Source: Streptomyces sp. RB17 | Lineage (GTDB): Bacteria; Actinomycetota; Actinomycetes; Streptomycetales; Streptomycetaceae | Length of the DNA: 64,000 bases | Direction: 5' to 3' | NCBI RefSeq assembly: GCF_009604455.1 | Contig: NZ_WEGL01000003.1 | Span: forward strand, 434,001 to 498,000 | In this document: in pieces, positions 50,155 to 59,249 of the stretch | Numbering within the stretch: position 1 is the stretch's first letter | Layout of the letters: each line of letters opens with the position of its first letter | Translations under genes and position numbers: made by a program | Notes under the pieces: generated by a model | The model's input: the letters and a program-made list of their open reading frames with translations, nothing else | Told to the model about the DNA's origin: nothing | The model's database searches: none

Positions 50155-50816
50155 CACATGTCCTTCTGCGTCCGCGCACGCGTATCCGTCACAGTTGCGG
50201 ACGACACCGCGCGACCGCGCGGTTCTCGCTGGGGCGGCAGAGCGTCGAGCGCGCCCGCCGATTCCGGATCCTCGCCGAGCAGTTCCGCGAGCCGCTTCAG
50301 ACCGCGGTGCGCCGCGGTGCGTACGGCACCGGCGCGTTTGCCGAGGGTCTCGGCGGCGCTCTTGGCGTCGAGGCCGACCACGACGCGCAGGACGACCGCC
50401 TCGGCCTGGTCCTGCGGGAGCCGCGCGATGAGCGAGAGGGTGCTGTCGGTGGTCAGGGCCTCGATGGCCTCGCCGGCCGTGTCGGACTCGGCGGCCCGGC
50501 CGGTCAGCTCCGTCTCGTCGCCGCCTATGGCGGGGCGGCGGCCCCGCATGCGTATGTGGTCCAGGGCGCGGTTGCGGGCTATCCGGGCGGCCCAGCCGCG
50601 GAAGCGGTCGGCGTCTCCGCTGAACCGGTCGAGGTCGCGGGCGATCTGCAGCCAGGCCTCGGACGCCACGTCCTCGGCGTCCGGATCGCCGACCAGCGTG
50701 CGCACATATCCGAGCAGCCGTGGATGCACCGCGCGGTACACAGTACGGAACGCGGTCTCGTCTCCGTCCTGCGCCGATCGCACCGCGGCGGTCAGCTCCG
50801 CGTCGTCCCCCAGCAC
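50154..50816 (-). CDS. ECF-family RNA polymerase sigma factor
   Basis: A 220-residue ECF sigma factor. Region 2: DGDETAFRTVYRAVHPRLLGYVRTLVGDPDAEDVASEAWLQIARDLDRF...FRGWAARIARNRALDHIRMRGRRP; region 4: LIARLPQDQAEAVVLRVVVGLDAKSAAETLGKRAGAVRTAAHRGLKRLAELL. The GTG at 50816 has an AAAGGGAG ribosome site. It is co-transcribed with the membrane anti-sigma-like gene. The protein is closely similar to the product of the gene at 51.1-51.9 kb; the two look like a tandem duplication. Confidence 0.93.
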   Translation of the reverse strand: MLGDDAELTAAVRSAQDGDETAFRTVYRAVHPRLLGYVRTLVGDPDAEDVASEAWLQIARDLDRFSGDADRFRGWAARIARNRALDHIRMRGRRPAIGGDETELTGRAAESDTAGEAIEALTTDSTLSLIARLPQDQAEAVVLRVVVGLDAKSAAETLGKRAGAVRTAAHRGLKRLAELLGEDPESAGALDALPPQREPRGRAVSSATVTDTRARTQKDM

Positions 50817-51132
50817 CTGACTCCCTTTACGCCTGTTTCCCGGTCGGCGCGAAAGGCACGTTACGGCGTCAAACCGTTCCCCGTCCATGTCCGTAGAAGA
50901 TGCAACTAACTCGTGACCGGGTGCGGATGTGCGCAGGGTGAGGATCGGCGGTGGCCGGGTGTGACAGAAACAGCACGCACGGCGCTGTAGAGGATACGGG
51001 CCGTACGCGGCCCGACCGCGCGACGGCCGGGGCCTCTCCTGTGGGGGGTGGCGGCCCCGGCCGTTGCCCTTCGCGGCATGCCCGGGTGACGAGGATTACT
51101 TCTTCCCCGATGCCCGATGGTCCGAATTGCCG
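50817..51132. other. Intergenic region between two paralogous sigma-factor genes
   Basis: It holds the promoter region of the 50.8 kb sigma gene (up to about 50990) and the terminator hairpin at 51023-51064 for the upstream paralogue. No gene or other repeat is seen. Confidence 0.6.
51023..51064. terminator. Terminator after the second ECF sigma-factor gene
   Basis: ACGGCCGGGGCC and GGCCCCGGCCGT form a perfect 12-bp stem with an 18-base loop, 69 bases after the sigma-factor stop codon. Confidence 0.85.
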
Positions 51133-51870
51133 CTATTGTCGGCCTTCTTCCCCTGGGTGGCTGCCACTTGGGCGGCGCGGGCGGCCGCGAGGTGCCGGGG
51201 CGGACTCCCCCAGCGCCCGGGTGCCGGTATCCGTCACGGCCTCGTCCGCCGGGTCAGGGGCGCCCAGTTGCCGGGCGAGGCGTTTCAGTCCGCGGTGCGC
51301 CGCCGTGCGGACGGCGCCGGGGCGCTTGCCGAGGACGCGTGCGGCGCCGGGACCGTCGAGGCCGACGACCACCCGGAGCAGTACGGCCTCGGCCTGGTCG
51401 CGCGGCAGGATGCGCAGCAACTCCAGCGCCCGTGCGGTGGACAGCGACTCCAGGGCCTGGTCGTGGGTGTCGAGCCGGCCGGGCAGCTCCAGCATCTCCT
51501 GTTCCAGCGGCGCGGCCTGCGGCCGTACCCGTCGGCGGCGCAGATGGTCCAGGGCACGGTGCCGGGCGATGGTCGCGGTCCAGCCGCGGAAGCCGGCACC
51601 GTCGCCCTTGAACCGGCCCAGGTCGCGGGCGATCTCCAGCCAGGCCTCGGACGCCACGTCCTCGGCGTCCTCGCCGACCAGGCCCCGCAGATAGCCGAGC
51701 AGGCCGGGCTGCACGATCCGGTAGGCCACCGCGAAGGCGGTCTCGTCGCCGTCCTGGGCCCGCGCGACGGCCGCGCCCAGTTCCCCGTCCCGCGGCTGCG
51801 GGCGACGGGGTTCCCCTGCCTGGCCCAAGACGTCCTCGTTCGCGCCGCGTTCATGGCCACTGCGTGGCAC
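51133..51870 (-). CDS. ECF-family RNA polymerase sigma factor (paralogue of the adjacent one)
   Basis: A 245-residue ECF sigma factor strikingly similar to the gene at 50154-50816: region 2 RAQDGDETAFAVAYRIVQPGLLGYLRGLVGEDAEDVASEAWLEIARDLGRFKGDGAGFRGWTATIARHRALDHLRRRR, region 4 LRILPRDQAEAVLLRVVVGLDGPGAARVLGKRPGAVRTAAHRGLKRLARQL. It lacks its own anti-sigma gene: a terminator follows. The start is uncertain; GTG 51870 is used, but a TTG at 51828 has GAGGAC just upstream and corresponds to the start of the paralogue. Confidence 0.88.
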   Translation of the reverse strand: MPRSGHERGANEDVLGQAGEPRRPQPRDGELGAAVARAQDGDETAFAVAYRIVQPGLLGYLRGLVGEDAEDVASEAWLEIARDLGRFKGDGAGFRGWTATIARHRALDHLRRRRVRPQAAPLEQEMLELPGRLDTHDQALESLSTARALELLRILPRDQAEAVLLRVVVGLDGPGAARVLGKRPGAVRTAAHRGLKRLARQLGAPDPADEAVTDTGTRALGESAPAPRGRPRRPSGSHPGEEGRQ

Positions 51871-52004
51871 GCCTCTCACGGTCCGACACGCTCCGGCCGT
51901 GTCTCCGCCCTCCACGGTGATCAGCGCCGGACCTCACAGAAGTGTCACAGCGAGGCGATGTGCCTTGCCATGGCCGGCCAGTGCGTCCCCGTGCGGGCCG
52001 GCCG

Positions 52005-52409
52005 TCAGTGGGCGGAGCCGGTCGCGTCCCGGCAGAGCAGGCGCAGCGAGCCGTTGCCGTCGTAGGCGCGCCGGGCCTCCTCGATGGGGTCCCAGAGCCG
52101 GCCGTCGGGGGTGCGCACCCAGTGGTCACGGCCGGTCGCCCACCACTCGGCGCCGCTCTGCCGGACGATCACCTCACCGGCGTAGGCGCCGAAACCGCGC
52201 AGCACGCTCTCGACGGCGGCGTACGGCGGTCCCTCGCGCCGGATCTCCTCGATCATCCGGTCCACCCGCCACAGGCTCTGCGCCGAGTAGTCGAGGCGCA
52301 CCCGGGCGCCCTCGCGCATGGTCGCCACGGTGTCCGCGGCCCACCGCACGGGCTTCGCGGCGGCGTGCGGCCTGGTCTCCTGCTGTGCTGTCACGTACTG
52401 GGCTGTCAC
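52005..52409 (-). CDS. Hypothetical protein
   Basis: A 134-residue soluble protein, Arg/Ala-rich with several Trp: DTVATMREGARVRLDYSAQSLWRVDRMIEEIRREGPPYAAVESVLRGFGAYAGEVIVRQSGAEWWATGRDHWVRTPDGRLWDPIEEARRAY. The middle part (SLWRVDRMIEEIR...GFGAYAGEVIVR) reads as a compact alpha/beta domain, and I do not know its function, although similar proteins are common in streptomycetes. Start GTG 52409 or 52394. Confidence 0.72.
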   Translation of the reverse strand: MTAQYVTAQQETRPHAAAKPVRWAADTVATMREGARVRLDYSAQSLWRVDRMIEEIRREGPPYAAVESVLRGFGAYAGEVIVRQSGAEWWATGRDHWVRTPDGRLWDPIEEARRAYDGNGSLRLLCRDATGSAH

Positions 52410-52553
52410 ATAGGGAAGAGCGACCGGGACGAGGCAACCGTCACCGCATTCCGAATCGATTCGCCAACCGTCGCAGGACTAGCCCAGGTCCACCTCGGGA
52501 CACTCACAGGACTCGCCCACACAGGGGGGTTTGAACGTCCGTACGGGCACTTC

Positions 52554-53108
52554 TCAGGACCCGGCGCGCTCCCGCCGCGACACCACCGCGCGCAGCACCC
52601 GCCGCCCCTCGATGGAGAGGTCGAGCGCCCGGCGCAGGCCATGCGGACCGTGCTCGGCCAGGACGTCCAGCACCGCCGTCTGCCGGCGCAGCTCCGCCGC
52701 GACCAGCGGAGGCAGGTCCGCCGTCTCCCCCGACCGCCCGGCGTCGAGCCCGTCGGCCGCCGACGTGCCGTCCGCCGCCGGGTCCAGCAGCCGGTGGATC
52801 CGCAGGGAGGCGACCGAGCAGGCGTCGGCCCAGGGCCGCAGCGCGTCGTCGGTGCGCTCGGCCGGGGCCGCGTCCAGCATGCGCCGGACGAGCAGCGCGG
52901 CCTCGTCGTCCGGCTGCCCGGCACCGAGCGCGTCGCGCGCCTTCTCCAGGCTCACGCCCCAGTCGGAGCCGTCGGCAAGGCTCGCCCACAGCGGCCGCAG
53001 CAGCTCGTCGTCGGCGCCGAGCAGCGGCAGGCACCGATCCAAACAAGCCAGCCCGCTGGCGGCCAGTCCGCGTGCGTCGGCCTGTGCGATCCGTTCCACC
53101 AGGCTCAT
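52554..53108 (-). CDS. Hypothetical protein
   Basis: A 184-residue protein, almost entirely predicted alpha-helical, Ala/Leu/Arg/Asp-rich (VERIAQADARGLAASGLACLDRCLPLL; LRRQTAVLDVLAEHGPHGLRRALDLSIEGRRVLRAVVSRRER). It has no signal peptide or membrane segment. The ATG at 53108 has a GAGGGAGA ribosome site. I do not recognise a family; helical scaffolding is the most that can be said. Confidence 0.7.
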   Translation of the reverse strand: MSLVERIAQADARGLAASGLACLDRCLPLLGADDELLRPLWASLADGSDWGVSLEKARDALGAGQPDDEAALLVRRMLDAAPAERTDDALRPWADACSVASLRIHRLLDPAADGTSAADGLDAGRSGETADLPPLVAAELRRQTAVLDVLAEHGPHGLRRALDLSIEGRRVLRAVVSRRERAGS

Positions 53109-53200
53109 GAAATGTCTCCCTCGCCGGGGCACCGACCGTTACGGAGCCCGCACTTCCCTTTACTGCGTGAGACGGCGCGCGAGTGTCACAGCGGATGATT

Positions 53201-53899
53201 TCAGCCAAGAACCGGAGCCGGCACCGGACCCACGAGGGCCTTGCGTACCTGCATCCGGGTCAGGCGGACGACGACCACGATCGCAAGTACGGCGGCCCCG
53301 ATGTCGACCGCGTCGGAGAACAGCATCTGCCCGGCGGCATTGTGCAGCAGTCGCTCCGTGTGGGCGTGATTCCAGCTCATGGAGGCGAGCCGGCCGGTGA
53401 GGATGCTGATGATCCACAGCGTCCACCAGGCGTTGACCGGACTGTGCCGGGCCCGCGCGCCCCAGGGCACGCTCGTGTCCCAGATGTTCAGCACGATCCG
53501 GCGCGGAAACCACAGGTTGACGATCGGGCAGAACCAGCCGCCGATCGTCCAGCCGCGCCCCATGACGTGTGCGGACCGGTCGAACACCTCGGCGTTCACC
53601 CGCACCCGCCACAGCCAGCACAGGTAGACGACGGCCGTGGCGAGCAGCGTCCACGCCTGGGTGAAGCCGGCCCAGTGGTAGAGGGTGTCGGCGTGCTCGG
53701 CCCGGTGCAACATCCCGGCGCCCGTGGCGCCGTCTGCGATGTCACCGGCGGCGTTCATCTCCAGCAGGTCGGCGTAGCAGCCGAACACGTCGGCGGCGAT
53801 GACGACCCCGAGCAGAACGCCGACGGCCCGGCCGAGCCCCACGGGCGAGCGAAGCACGGCACCGGGCACGAACGGTGGTGCGGGCGTGGACGTGGTCAT
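53201..53899 (-). CDS. DUF4328-type membrane protein
   Basis: A 232-residue protein with about five or six membrane helices: LGRAVGVLLGVVIAADVFGCYADL, AGFTQAWTLLATAVVYLCWLWRVRVNAEVF, then the conserved GRGWTIGGWFCPIVNLWFPRRIVLNIW block, which is the DUF4328 hallmark, and later helices around AWWTLWIISILTGRLA and DAVDIGAAVLAIVVVVRL. Function unknown. ATG start with a GGGGGG ribosome site. Confidence 0.88.
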   Translation of the reverse strand: MTTSTPAPPFVPGAVLRSPVGLGRAVGVLLGVVIAADVFGCYADLLEMNAAGDIADGATGAGMLHRAEHADTLYHWAGFTQAWTLLATAVVYLCWLWRVRVNAEVFDRSAHVMGRGWTIGGWFCPIVNLWFPRRIVLNIWDTSVPWGARARHSPVNAWWTLWIISILTGRLASMSWNHAHTERLLHNAAGQMLFSDAVDIGAAVLAIVVVVRLTRMQVRKALVGPVPAPVLG

Positions 53900-54030
53900 G
53901 AAGGGATTCCCCCCGAGGTGACGATGGCGCCGCGCGGCACTCCCCCGGCCGCACACGCGAACACCGGAACATATGGCCGCCCGGCACCGTACGTCCACCA
54001 GGTTGCGATCGGCCCGGTTCCGCAGGCCCG

Positions 54031-55686
54031 TCAGCCCAGCCGGTTCGCGAGGTTCCGGAAGTCGGTCCAGGACAACGCGGGTGTGCCCGGGGCCCACAGC
54101 TTCTGCGCGGTGGCCCGCAGCGGCATCCGGATGCCGGCCGCGACCTGGCTCTCGGTCTGCGCGTTCGGGAAGTCGCCCCACACCGCGAACGAGCCGCCGA
54201 GGATCTGCCCGTCGTAGTGCGCCGGCACGGCGGTCGTGCCGCGCAGCACCCGCGGGTTCCACTGCTCGTAGATGCGCTGTCCGGTCGGATAGACGAAGGT
54301 CTGCGGCTGGCCGAGCACGTAGTAGAGGAACTCGTCGTTGTAGTTGATGACCTTCCGGCCCGCGCTCAGATGGTCGACCGGCTGCCGGGCGCCGATCTCC
54401 TTGCCGGTCCAGTAGGCGACCTGGAGGTCCTTGGCCGGCTGCACGGACGTACCGCGGTAGAAGCCGTCGTTCCAGGCCCGCATGGTCCTGTCGTGCGCGC
54501 GGACGGTGGCGGCGCGGTCGTTCAGCCAGCCGGTGGTGAGGTCGGCGACCGTGCCGCCGGAGCCGTACTTCTGCCGGGCCGCGGCCGCGAGCTGCGGATA
54601 GGAGGCCTGCGGGTCCTTCACGGTCAGCGCCTGGTACTCGTCGCCGCCGAGGTGCCACTGGTTGCCGGTGAACAGCCCCGCGTACTCGTTCAGCAGATCG
54701 TCCACGAGCTTCGCGGAGGCGGGCCTGGAGATGTCGATGGCGCCCTTGGTGGCGACCCCGCTCGCGTTGCGCAGTTGCAGGTCGGGGTGGGCGGCGAGGA
54801 CGGCGCCCAGATGCCCCGGCGAGTCGATCTCGGGCACGACGGTGATGTGCCGGCTGTTCGCGAGGTCCACGATCTTCTTGACCTGCGCCTTGGTCAGATG
54901 GTCCGTGGAGACGATCTCGGGGTGGGTGCTGGACTCGATCCGGAACGCCTGGTCGTCGGAGAAGTGCAGCCCCAGCTCGTTGAACTTCAGGTCCCCCAGC
55001 TCCCGGATCCGGTCCTCGATCCAGGACTCGGAGAACGGTTTGCGCGCGATGTCCAGGTTGAACCCGCGCACCGGCTTGGCCGGCTCGTCCCGCACGACCC
55101 CCTCCGGGGCCGTACCGCCGCCGTGGACCTCCTGCTTCAGCGTGCGGGTGCCGTAGAAGACGCCGGCCTCGCCGGGCCCGCTGATGTCGACCCGCCCCGA
55201 GCGGACGGTCATGGTGTAGGACTCCTGGTTCCCGTCCCCGCCGCCGAGCGCCAGCCGGACGTCACCCGCGCGCACGTCGTCCTTCTCCCCGGCGTAGGTC
55301 AGCCCCAGCTCCCCCGCGATCAGCTGCCCTTCGTCGGCCAGTTCCCCGTCGCTGATCACCACCCGGTCCGCCTTCTGCGGTTTCCAGCCGGGCCCGCGCG
55401 CCGGGGTGTGGGAGCGCACCGCGGGGATCGTGCGCGGCGCCTGGGACAGCGGATAGGAGCGCGTCGGACTCGCCGAGGGCGTGGCCGCCCCGTCGGAAGC
55501 GCTGCCGGACACCCGGCCGGGCGACGACTGCCGCGCGCCCCCTTCCCGCGTCCCGCCGCCCCCACCCGACGAGGCCCACACGCCGACGCTCGTGCCGATC
55601 GCGACGGTCCCGACGACCGCGGCGGCCACCACCGCCCGCTTCCGCATCACCTGCTGCGCCGGAGCACGGCGCTTGTGCTGGGTCAC
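54031..55686 (-). CDS. GH20 beta-N-acetylhexosaminidase (exported)
   Basis: A 551-residue glycoside hydrolase family 20 enzyme that cleaves terminal beta-linked GlcNAc/GalNAc. After a signal/anchor (AVVAAAVVGTVAIGTSVGVWA), a Ser/Gly/Pro linker and a GH20b domain comes the catalytic barrel, with the catalytic Asp-Glu pair in HLGGDEYQ (Asp349, Glu350); RGFNLDIARKPFS and VVPEIDSPGHLGA are family motifs, and SFAVWGDFPNAQTES and LWAPGTPALSW are late barrel segments. The GTG start has no Shine-Dalgarno; a TACGTT box is 6 bases upstream, so it is likely leaderless. No DasR-like site was seen. Confidence 0.93.
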   Translation of the reverse strand: MTQHKRRAPAQQVMRKRAVVAAAVVGTVAIGTSVGVWASSGGGGGTREGGARQSSPGRVSGSASDGAATPSASPTRSYPLSQAPRTIPAVRSHTPARGPGWKPQKADRVVISDGELADEGQLIAGELGLTYAGEKDDVRAGDVRLALGGGDGNQESYTMTVRSGRVDISGPGEAGVFYGTRTLKQEVHGGGTAPEGVVRDEPAKPVRGFNLDIARKPFSESWIEDRIRELGDLKFNELGLHFSDDQAFRIESSTHPEIVSTDHLTKAQVKKIVDLANSRHITVVPEIDSPGHLGAVLAAHPDLQLRNASGVATKGAIDISRPASAKLVDDLLNEYAGLFTGNQWHLGGDEYQALTVKDPQASYPQLAAAARQKYGSGGTVADLTTGWLNDRAATVRAHDRTMRAWNDGFYRGTSVQPAKDLQVAYWTGKEIGARQPVDHLSAGRKVINYNDEFLYYVLGQPQTFVYPTGQRIYEQWNPRVLRGTTAVPAHYDGQILGGSFAVWGDFPNAQTESQVAAGIRMPLRATAQKLWAPGTPALSWTDFRNLANRLG

Positions 55687-55840
55687 TCGACCAACGTACG
55701 ACCGATCCGCACCGCGTCCGTCATCCAGGCATTCCGAAACTCTTCCGTCCGGGTGAATTTCAGGCACCACGCGGACACACGGTGACCAATCTCGATAGCC
55801 TGACGACACACCTTTCACAGCATCCCCTGCCACGCCCCCT

Positions 55841-56413
55841 GTGACGCGAGGACCCACGCTGCCCGCCCACCGTCTTCCGTATCTCCCCAAGCCCCTCGAC
55901 GCCTTCAACGCGGCACCGGCCGACGAGGCGCGCGCCCTCCTGCTGCGCTGCCTGCACAGCCTGCGCTGGTCCCACCGCGTCGCCGACCACCGCCCCTACC
56001 CCGACCTGGACTCCCTCCTGGCCGCGGCGGACGAGGCGGCGTACGACCTGTCGCCGACGGATCTGGCGGAGGCTCTGGCGGGAGAGTCCCTTCCCGACCT
56101 GCCGGCGGACACGTACTCCGCGGCCCACATGGCGCTGAGCGCCGCCCATGCGGCCTACGAGGCGAGATTCGGACATGCGTTCGTCATCTACCTGGGCGAC
56201 ACCCACCCGGACGAATCCCTCGATCGGACCCTCGAAGCAATCCGATCACGATTGACAAACGATCCCGAGGAAGAGCGGGTCATAGCGGCGGAGCAACTCC
56301 GGCGCCTTGCAAGAAGCAGACTGGGCACCTGCCTAGGGGGCGCGAGGCTGCATCCATCAGCGGCTCCGCCGCGGGGCGCGACCAGCGACAACGCACCCGC
56401 ACCCGGCAAATAA
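55841..56413 (+). CDS. OHCU-decarboxylase-like (UraD) protein lacking the catalytic His
   Basis: A 190-residue protein resembling 2-oxo-4-hydroxy-4-carboxy-5-ureidoimidazoline decarboxylase, which acts in ureide formation from urate. Matches: FNAAPADEARALLLRCLHSLRWSHRVADHRPYPDLDSLLAAAD, and AAHAAYEARFGHAFVIYLGDTHPDESLDRTLEAIRSRLTNDPEEERVIAAEQLRRLARSRL. The family's HPRIG catalytic motif is absent (LPDLPADTYSAAH), so activity is doubtful. The last 25 residues appear to be encoded by a dispersed Streptomyces repeat. GTG start, no Shine-Dalgarno. Confidence 0.7.
   Translation: MTRGPTLPAHRLPYLPKPLDAFNAAPADEARALLLRCLHSLRWSHRVADHRPYPDLDSLLAAADEAAYDLSPTDLAEALAGESLPDLPADTYSAAHMALSAAHAAYEARFGHAFVIYLGDTHPDESLDRTLEAIRSRLTNDPEEERVIAAEQLRRLARSRLGTCLGGARLHPSAAPPRGATSDNAPAPGK
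56327..56413. repeat. Dispersed Streptomyces repeat captured in the 3' end of the UraD-like gene
   Basis: The end of the gene contains GCGGCTCCGCCGCGGGGCGCGACCAGC and GACAACGCACCCGCACCC-like words that, from memory, are common in Streptomyces intergenic repeats. It is related to the element at 13919-13985. Confidence 0.55.
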
Positions 56414-56606
56414 CCGGACACACCACCCCAGTAGCCGTCCGGCGCCTAACCCATCCGGTGCCAATTTGATCACACAAGGTAGGCCCCCCGTAAAGCACAG
56501 CGCAGCGCATGGCTACGATGCTGGGGGCCGGTGGACCGTACCCGGCCGGGCCCGACCGACACCGAAGCCGGCGCGGCCCTAATCCCCGCTCCCGGAGGGT
56601 TCTTCC

Positions 56607-56987
56607 GTGCCGGCTGGAACGCTGTACCGCGGCCGGGAAGGAATGTGGTCCTGGGTGGCTCACCGAGTCACCGGCGTCCTCATTTTCTTCTTCCTGTTCG
56701 TTCACGTGCTGGACACCGCTCTCGTGCGTGTCTCCCCCGAGGACTACGACAAGGTCGTAGCCACGTACAAGACGCCGATCGTCGCGCTGCTGGAGTACGG
56801 CCTCGTCGCCGCCATCCTCTTCCACGCGCTCAACGGCCTGCGCGTCATCGCCGTCGACTTCTGGTCGAAGGGCCCGCGCTACCAGAAGCAGATGTTCTGG
56901 ACCGTGATGGGTGTCTGGATCGTGCTGATGCTCGGGGCGATCTACCCGGTGCTCGGCCACGCCGCCCGCGTTCTGTTTGGGAGCTGA
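56607..56987 (+). CDS. sdhC: Succinate dehydrogenase cytochrome b556 subunit
   Basis: A 126-residue membrane anchor of complex II, which passes electrons from succinate to menaquinone. Starts with GTG; N-terminus PAGTLYRGREGMWSWVAHRVTGVLIFFFLFVHVLDTALV includes the heme-ligand His of SdhC (SWVAHRVTG). Three helices: ILIFFFLFVHVL, LLEYGLVAAILFHALNGL (second conserved His) and FWTVMGVWIVLMLGAIYPVL. GGAGGG ribosome site. First gene of sdhCDAB. Confidence 0.95.
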   Translation: MPAGTLYRGREGMWSWVAHRVTGVLIFFFLFVHVLDTALVRVSPEDYDKVVATYKTPIVALLEYGLVAAILFHALNGLRVIAVDFWSKGPRYQKQMFWTVMGVWIVLMLGAIYPVLGHAARVLFGS

Positions 56988-56992
56988 CGCCG

Positions 56993-57475
56993 ATGTCCAC
57001 GACTGAAACCGCCGCGTCCGGAGTGGGCCCCGTCGAGGGCGCCCCCGTCTACACCGTCGACAACCCGGCCCCGCTGATCGAGGCGCCGCGCAAGCGCACC
57101 AAGAAGTCCCCCAAGTCGACGCGGGGCAACTTCGAGCTGGCGGCCTGGCTGTTCATGCGCCTGTCCGGCGTCGTGCTGGTCGTCCTCGTCATCGGCCACC
57201 TGCTGATCCAGCTCGTGCTGGACGGCGGTGTCTCCAAGATCGGCTTCGCCTTCGTGGCCGGCCGCTGGGCGTCCCCGTGGTGGCAGGTCTGGGACCTGCT
57301 GCTGCTGTGGCTCGCGATGCTGCACGGCGCCAACGGCCTGCGCACGGTCATCAACGACTACGCCGAGCGTCCGGCCTCCCGCATGTGGCTGAAGGCCCTG
57401 CTGTACACCGCCACGGTGTGGACCATCCTGCTGGGCACGCTGGTGATCTTCACCTTCGACCCGAACATCCGCTAG
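56993..57475 (+). CDS. sdhD: Succinate dehydrogenase hydrophobic membrane anchor subunit
   Basis: A 160-residue subunit with a charged, Pro/Lys-rich N-terminal extension ([14 protein letters not shown]) and three helices: [33 protein letters not shown] (heme His), [21 protein letters not shown], and [19 protein letters not shown]. The FMRLSG and HGANGLR signatures are typical of SdhD. It starts 5 bases after the sdhC stop, with GGGAG upstream. Confidence 0.95.
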   Translation: MSTTETAASGVGPVEGAPVYTVDNPAPLIEAPRKRTKKSPKSTRGNFELAAWLFMRLSGVVLVVLVIGHLLIQLVLDGGVSKIGFAFVAGRWASPWWQVWDLLLLWLAMLHGANGLRTVINDYAERPASRMWLKALLYTATVWTILLGTLVIFTFDPNIR

Positions 57476-57494
57476 GCACGGGGCTGCGAGAATC

Positions 57495-59249
57495 ATGAAG
57501 ATCCACAAGTACGACACCGTCATCGTCGGCGCCGGTGGCGCGGGCATGCGTGCCGCCATCGAGGCGACGAAGCGCAGCCGCACCGCCGTGCTGACCAAGC
57601 TCTACCCCACCCGTTCCCACACGGGCGCCGCGCAGGGCGGCATGGCCGCCGCGCTCGCCAACGTGGAGGAGGACAACTGGGAGTGGCACACCTTCGACAC
57701 GGTCAAGGGCGGTGACTACCTGGTCGACCAGGACGCCGCCGAGATCCTGGCGAAGGAGGCCATCGACGCCGTCCTCGACCTGGAGAAGATGGGCCTGCCG
57801 TTCAACCGGACGCCCAACGGGACGATCGACCAGCGCCGTTTCGGCGGTCACTCCCGCAACCACGGCGAGGCCCCGGTCCGCCGGTCCTGCTACGCCGCGG
57901 ACCGCACCGGCCACATGATCCTCCAGACGCTGTACCAGAACTGCGTCAAGGAGGGTGTGGAGTTCTTCAACGAGTTCTACGTCCTGGACCAGCTGATCAC
58001 CGAGGTCGACGGCGTCAAGAAGTCCGCCGGTGTGGTGGCCTACGAGCTGGCGACCGGCGAGATCCACCTCTTCCAGGCGAAGGCGGTCATCTACGCCTCC
58101 GGCGGCTGCGGCAAGTTCTTCAAGGTGACCTCCAACGCGCACACCCTCACCGGTGACGGCCAGGCCGCCGTCTACCGCCGGGGTCTGCCGCTGGAGGACA
58201 TGGAGTTCTTCCAGTTCCACCCGACCGGCATCTGGCGCATGGGCATCCTGCTCACCGAGGGTGCGCGCGGCGAGGGCGGCATCCTGCGCAACAAGGACGG
58301 CGAGCGCTTCATGGAGAAGTACGCTCCCGTCATGAAGGACCTGGCGTCCCGTGACGTCGTGTCCCGTTCCATCTACACGGAGATCCGCGAGGGCCGCGGC
58401 TGTGGTCCCGAGGGCGACCACGTCTACCTCGACCTGACCCACCTGCCCCCGGAGCAGTTGGACGCCAAGCTGCCCGACATCACCGAGTTCGCGCGCACCT
58501 ACCTCGGCATCGAGCCGTACACGGACCCGATCCCGATCCAGCCGACCGCGCACTACGCGATGGGCGGCATCCCGACGAACGTCGAGGGTGAGGTCCTGGC
58601 GGACAACACCACCGTCGTCCCGGGTCTGTACGCGGCCGGCGAGGTCGCCTGTGTCTCCGTGCACGGCGCCAACCGCCTCGGCACCAACTCGCTGCTGGAC
58701 ATCAACGTCTTCGGCCGCCGCGCGGGCATCGCCGCCGCGGAGTACGCCCACACGGCGGACTTCGTCGAGCTGCCGGAGAACCCGGAGTCCCTCGTCGTCG
58801 AGCAGATCGAGCGGCTGCGCAACTCCACCGGCAACGAGCGGGTGGCCACGCTCCGTCGCGAGCTGCAGGAGACCATGGACGCCAACGTCATGGTTTTCCG
58901 CACCGAGCAGACGATCAAGACGGCCGTCGAGAAGATCGCCGAGCTGCGCGAGCGCTACAAGAACGTGGCGATCCAGGACAAGGGCAAGCGGTTCAACACC
59001 GACCTGCTGGAGGCCATCGAGCTGGGCAACCTGCTGGACCTGGCCGAGGTCATGGCCGTCTCGGCGCTGGCCCGCAAGGAGTCCCGCGGCGGTCACTACC
59101 GCGAGGACTACCCGAACCGCGACGACGTCAACTTCATGCGCCACACCATGGCGTACCGCGAGGTCGGCGCCGACGGCTCGGAAACCGTCCGTCTCGACTA
59201 CAAGCCGGTCGTCCAGACCCGCTACCAGCCGATGGAGCGTAAGTACTGA
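57495..59249 (+). CDS. sdhA: Succinate dehydrogenase flavoprotein subunit
   Basis: A 584-residue flavoprotein. FAD-binding [16 protein letters not shown]; covalent FAD on His42 in [11 protein letters not shown]; succinate contacts [19 protein letters not shown] and [78 protein letters not shown], and the C-terminal [18 protein letters not shown]. It oxidises succinate to fumarate in the TCA cycle at the inner face of the membrane. The stop overlaps the sdhB ATG (TGATG). Confidence 0.97.
   Translation: MKIHKYDTVIVGAGGAGMRAAIEATKRSRTAVLTKLYPTRSHTGAAQGGMAAALANVEEDNWEWHTFDTVKGGDYLVDQDAAEILAKEAIDAVLDLEKMGLPFNRTPNGTIDQRRFGGHSRNHGEAPVRRSCYAADRTGHMILQTLYQNCVKEGVEFFNEFYVLDQLITEVDGVKKSAGVVAYELATGEIHLFQAKAVIYASGGCGKFFKVTSNAHTLTGDGQAAVYRRGLPLEDMEFFQFHPTGIWRMGILLTEGARGEGGILRNKDGERFMEKYAPVMKDLASRDVVSRSIYTEIREGRGCGPEGDHVYLDLTHLPPEQLDAKLPDITEFARTYLGIEPYTDPIPIQPTAHYAMGGIPTNVEGEVLADNTTVVPGLYAAGEVACVSVHGANRLGTNSLLDINVFGRRAGIAAAEYAHTADFVELPENPESLVVEQIERLRNSTGNERVATLRRELQETMDANVMVFRTEQTIKTAVEKIAELRERYKNVAIQDKGKRFNTDLLEAIELGNLLDLAEVMAVSALARKESRGGHYREDYPNRDDVNFMRHTMAYREVGADGSETVRLDYKPVVQTRYQPMERKY

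Noticed and set aside
55686..55840. DasR-type operator near the hexosaminidase gene
   Set aside because: No sequence resembling the dre consensus was found in this gap.
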